18,525 bases of DNA, taken from contig JAIESC010000203.1 of assembly GCA_019746355.1 (NCBI GenBank), positions 1-18,525 on the forward strand, written 5' to 3'. The translations under genes and the position numbers were made by a program. This DNA is from Xanthobacteraceae bacterium. Its GTDB lineage: Bacteria > Pseudomonadota > Alphaproteobacteria > Rhizobiales > Xanthobacteraceae. The notes beneath the pieces were generated by a model. The model saw only the letters and a program-made list of their open reading frames with translations. It did not search any database and was not told the DNA's origin. This document shows positions 15,883 to 18,525 of the stretch, piece after piece; position 1 is the stretch's first letter, and each line of letters begins with the position of its first letter.

Positions 15883-15894
15883 GTCCGGGGGATG

Positions 15895-15923
15895 CCTATA
15901 TAGGACGCGCCGCGCCTCGACAA
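15895..15923 (-). promoter_or_regulatory. Candidate promoter of tRNA-Cys
   Basis: CCTATATAGG (15895-15904) is a perfect palindrome that supplies CTATAT, the preferred alphaproteobacterial -10, about 15 bases before the tRNA. TTGTCG (15923-15918) is the only -35-like hexamer; its spacing is 14 bases to CTATAT or 17 to TATAGG. As the -10 is symmetric, it could also serve the divergent methyltransferase gene. Confidence 0.4.
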
Positions 15924-16009
15924 CACGGTGCAATTCGGCCGCAGTCCTTGCCTTTTCGTGGCCCTTGCCGCAAAAAGCCGCGCTGCCGGAACGCTTTTGA
16001 GGATCACGC

Positions 16010-16675
16010 ATGATCGACTTCGCCGCCGCGCGCCGCATGATGGTGGACGGCCAGGTCCGGACGGCCGACGTGACCGATCCGCGGATATTGTCCGCCATGC
16101 TCGACCTGCCGCGCGAGCGGTTCTTCCCCGAGGACAGGGCGTCGCTCGCCTATCTCGATATCGATGTTGCGGTGAGCGAGGCGGGGAGGCCGGTCCGCCG
16201 CCTGCTCAAGCCGATGGTGCTGGCGAAGCTCGTTCAGGCCGCAAATCTGGCCGCCACCGACCACGTGCTCGACGTCGGCTGCGCCACCGGCTATTCGACC
16301 GCGGTGCTCGCCAAGCTTGCGCGTTCGGTGGTGGGGCTCGAGGAGGATGCGGCGCTCGCCCGGCAGGCATCCGAAATGCTCGCCGGCGCCGGTGTCACAA
16401 ATGCCAAGGTCTCGACCGGCGCGCTCGTCAAAGGCTGGCCGGCCGAGGGGCCGTATGACGTGATCCTGCTCGAGGGCGCGACCGAGACCGTGCCCATGGG
16501 GCTGGCCGAGCAGCTCAGGATCGGCGGGCGGCTCGCCTGCGTGCTGGGGCGCGGCCAGGCGGGCAAGGCGATGGTTTACCGCCGCGCCGAGACCGATCTC
16601 AGCGGCCGTGCCGTGTTCGACGCCGCGGCCCCCTTGCTGCCCGGCTTCGCCAAACCGCAGGAATTCGTGTTCTGA
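16010..16675 (+). CDS. Protein-L-isoaspartate O-methyltransferase-like protein
   Basis: The product is 221 residues long, near the usual PIMT length. The N-terminus MIDFAAARRMMVDGQVRTAD and the LPRERFFPEDRASLAYLD segment are typical of PIMT homologues. The SAM-binding motif I is VLDVGCATGYSTAVLAKL (from about 86), followed by an acidic strand-2 end (VVGLEED). However, canonical PIMT has a T-I-S-x-P segment just before motif I that helps hold the isoaspartyl substrate; here that position reads RPVRRLLKPMVLAKL. Repair activity is therefore doubtful, while methyl transfer to something else remains possible. GAGGA (15999-16003) lies 6 bases before the ATG. The gene sits upstream of tolC, an order I recall as common in rhizobia, hinting at an envelope-linked role. 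Confidence 0.85.
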   Translation: MIDFAAARRMMVDGQVRTADVTDPRILSAMLDLPRERFFPEDRASLAYLDIDVAVSEAGRPVRRLLKPMVLAKLVQAANLAATDHVLDVGCATGYSTAVLAKLARSVVGLEEDAALARQASEMLAGAGVTNAKVSTGALVKGWPAEGPYDVILLEGATETVPMGLAEQLRIGGRLACVLGRGQAGKAMVYRRAETDLSGRAVFDAAAPLLPGFAKPQEFVF

Positions 16676-16878
16676 CCGTGTTCCGGCGGTCACACTGCCG
16701 CAACATCGTGTATGCCGCTGAAAACCTGACATGATCCTGTGCATGACTGCCGGGCCGGGGTTTCCAAGCCGCCAGAAAGCTCCCTAGAGTCTGGACGCTT
16801 TTCGGTTTATCATCGTGTTTTCAGAGCGTTCCGTGCGTATTGTCGTAGGCGATACGTGGACGAGCGCGTTGGGGACCT

Positions 16879-18285
16879 ATGTTGCGGGCTGGGTTGGGGG
16901 TGTTGGTTGCGGCGGCGGGTGCGTGTGCGCTCGCGATGGCGCCTGCGTGCGCCGACACCATGCGCGGCGCGTTGACCGCGGCCTATCAGAACAATCCGAC
17001 CCTGAACGCGCAGCGCGCGGCGGTCCGCGCCACCGATGAGGCCGTGCCGCAGGCGCTGTCCGGCTACCGGCCGCGCATCAGCCTCTCGGCCTCGGCCGGC
17101 GAAGCGTTCGTCGACACGACCAGCAGGGTGACCTCGGCCACCGGCGCGACCGCCTATCCGCGGACGATCAGCCACAACGCCGTCCAGACCTACGGCGCCA
17201 CCTATACGCAGACGCTGCTCAACGGCTTCGGCACCGCCTCGCGCACGCGCCAGGCCGAGCAACAGGTGTCGGCGGCGCGCGAAACGCTCCGCTTCACCGA
17301 GCAGACCGTGCTGCTGAACGCCGCGACCGCCTACATGAACCTCATTCGCGACGCGGCGATCCTCACCCTGCAACGCAGCAACGTCGAGGTGCTGCAGGAG
17401 CAGTTGCGGCAGACGCAGGACCGCTTCTCGGTCGGCGAGGTGACCCGCACCGACGTGGCGCAGTCGGAATCCCGGCTGGCTGCGGCGCGTGCGACGTTGC
17501 TGAACGCGGAATCGAACTACGTGACGTCGCGCGCGACCTACCGGCAGGTGATCGGCGTCGAGCCCGGCAAACTCGAGCCGGCAAGCCCGGTCGACCGCCT
17601 GGGGCCTTCGAATTTGCAGGTGGGCGTGGCCCGGGCGCGGGCGCAGCACCCGTCGGTGACGACCGCGATGTTCAACGTCGATGCCGCGGTGTTCCAGGTC
17701 AAGATCGCCGAGAGTTCGCTCTATCCGACGCTGAACGCGGTGGCGAGCGTGCAGAAAAGCTACGGCTCGGCCACGCAGGTGACGAACCTCGAACAGTTCA
17801 CGGCGTCGGGCCTCGCCCAGCTCAACATCCCAGTCTATCAGGGCGGCACCGAATACTCGCTGATCCGTCAGTCCAAGGAGACGCTGCAGCAGCGCCGGAT
17901 CGACCTCGACACCACGCGCGATCAGGTGCAGCAGAACCTGGTGCAGTCCTGGGGCCAGCTCGAAGCCGCCAAGGCGCAGGTGCAGGCAACCCAGACCCAG
18001 GTGAACGCCGCCGAGATCGCGCTCAACGGCGTGCGCGAGGAGGCGCGCGTCGGCCAGCGCACCACGCTCGACGTGCTCAACGCGCAGCAGGAGCTGGTCA
18101 ACGCCCGCGTGGCGCTGGTGACCGCCCAGCGCGACCGGGTGGTGGGGTCCTATACGCTGCTGGCGGCGGCGGGCGGACTCTCCGCCATGGTGCTGGCGCT
18201 GCCGGTGCAGATTTACGATCCGGTCACGCACTATCATCAGGTGCGCGACACCTGGATCGGCGTGCGGACGCCCGACGGGAAGTGA
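16879..18285 (+). CDS. tolC: TolC-family outer-membrane efflux/type I secretion channel
   Basis: The product is 468 residues long. A signal peptide (about 1-25) ends ACA before DTMRGALTAAYQNNPTLNAQRA, the usual start of mature TolC. Two OEP repeats follow: the first holds TYTQTLLNGFGTASRTRQAEQQV and FTEQTVLLNAATAYMNLIRD, the second AQLNIPVYQGGTEYSLIRQS and QNLVQSWGQLEAAKAQVQAT. The equatorial GQRTTLDVLNAQQELVNARV and the end TLLAAAGGLSA are typical. TolC trimers form the outer-membrane exit for RND pumps and type I secretion systems. GGGGA lies a few bases before the ATG. The 203-bp upstream gap holds no motif I can support. It is not adjacent to the RND genes at 4718-9101, so it is probably a shared, general channel. 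Confidence 0.95.
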   Translation: MLRAGLGVLVAAAGACALAMAPACADTMRGALTAAYQNNPTLNAQRAAVRATDEAVPQALSGYRPRISLSASAGEAFVDTTSRVTSATGATAYPRTISHNAVQTYGATYTQTLLNGFGTASRTRQAEQQVSAARETLRFTEQTVLLNAATAYMNLIRDAAILTLQRSNVEVLQEQLRQTQDRFSVGEVTRTDVAQSESRLAAARATLLNAESNYVTSRATYRQVIGVEPGKLEPASPVDRLGPSNLQVGVARARAQHPSVTTAMFNVDAAVFQVKIAESSLYPTLNAVASVQKSYGSATQVTNLEQFTASGLAQLNIPVYQGGTEYSLIRQSKETLQQRRIDLDTTRDQVQQNLVQSWGQLEAAKAQVQATQTQVNAAEIALNGVREEARVGQRTTLDVLNAQQELVNARVALVTAQRDRVVGSYTLLAAAGGLSAMVLALPVQIYDPVTHYHQVRDTWIGVRTPDGK

Positions 18286-18478
18286 TCCGGGACTGAAGCC
18301 GGGCGCTTTGGCCTGACAGCCCGGAACCCCTATCCACAACCAGCGTTGCGCAAGATCGCGAAGTCCCAAACGGGACCCGATCCGTGTCAATATCCGACGA
18401 ACAGCAGTGATTCGCCGCACGCGGCCGGGTCGGGCCGCTGTGCGAAGAGCGCGGGGAATTTGTGCGGGGAATTCGGCG

Positions 18479-18525
18479 ATGAGCCAAGCGGCGAAGGCGC
18501 AAGAGCCGTCGATGGAGGAGATTCT
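18479..18525 (+). CDS. popZ: N-terminus of PopZ/DUF2497 polar-organizing protein (cut by window end)
   Basis: Fifteen complete codons follow the ATG at 18479: MSQAAKAQEPSMEEI, with a partial Leu codon at the edge. The PSMEEIL motif is the conserved N-terminal helix of PopZ/DUF2497 proteins, which form the polar matrix that anchors chromosome origins in alphaproteobacteria. GGGGA (18466-18470) lies 8 bases upstream. Placement after tolC matches what I recall of rhizobial gene order. Most of the protein is outside the window, so the call rests on this short motif and on context. Confidence 0.75.
   Translation, partial: MSQAAKAQEPSMEEI

Noticed and set aside
15517..16007. Several open frames through the tRNA and repeat region on both strands
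   Set aside because: They run across two tRNA genes and a 100-bp tandem repeat and owe their length to repeated GC-rich sequence.
16810..18420. A 536-codon open frame on the minus strand
   Set aside because: It mirrors tolC, has no domain I recognise and shows the Arg/His-rich composition of antisense frames in GC-rich DNA.

Overview
The window looks like chromosomal DNA from a high-GC alphaproteobacterium of the order Hyphomicrobiales, most likely near Bradyrhizobium, Rhodopseudomonas or Xanthobacteraceae. The grounds are strong G/C preference at third codon positions, an orphan TctC/Bug-type binding protein, a winged-helix plus TPR regulator of a type common in this group, and the order PIMT-like methyltransferase, tolC, popZ, which I recall as rhizobial. 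The species cannot be named from the sequence.

Region 1 (1-720) holds the 3' end of an unrecognised gene with a CxxC pair, a probable 37-residue membrane peptide, and a convergent secreted cupin. Region 2 (976-4544) reads as one small catabolic unit on the plus strand: a promoter-like site, a TctC-family binding protein, an M24 (Xaa-Pro peptidase/creatinase-type) metallohydrolase with all five metal ligands, and a mandelate racemase/muconate lactonizing-type enolase-superfamily enzyme. The binding protein would capture an organic anion and the two enzymes would process it or a derivative; the substrate is unknown. Region 3 (4718-9101) is a two-gene RND exporter with the pump first and the periplasmic adaptor second, overlapping by 8 bases. 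Its outer-membrane partner could be the TolC encoded about 8 kb downstream.

Region 4 (9115-10925, minus strand) pairs an RhlE-like DEAD-box RNA helicase with translation initiation factor IF-1, 23 bp apart, preceded by a leader with two hairpins. Both products act on RNA structure or translation initiation, which suggests a cold or growth-transition module. Region 5 (11281-14039) has a small secreted Cys-containing protein that appears frameshifted, a membrane-anchored winged-helix/TPR regulator, and, divergent from the regulator, a 5'-truncated acyl-CoA synthetase/AMP-ligase remnant.

Region 6 (14040-15890) is looser and less G/C-biased: two small hypothetical genes, a roughly 400-bp stretch with only micro-ORFs, tRNA-Asn(GTT), two nearly identical 100-bp tandem repeats, and tRNA-Cys(GCA). 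A palindrome of the repeat family abuts the 3' end of the tRNA-Cys gene. Region 7 (16010-18525) is conserved envelope and cell-cycle territory: a divergent protein-L-isoaspartate methyltransferase-like protein, TolC, and the first 15 codons of popZ running off the window.

I did not find a clearly new multi-gene system. The best leads are the helicase/IF-1 operon with its structured leader, the RND pump with an altered proton-relay signature, the PIMT-like protein lacking the usual substrate-site motif, a pair of direct repeats exactly 40 bp apart before the winged-helix gene, and the tRNA-linked tandem repeat.
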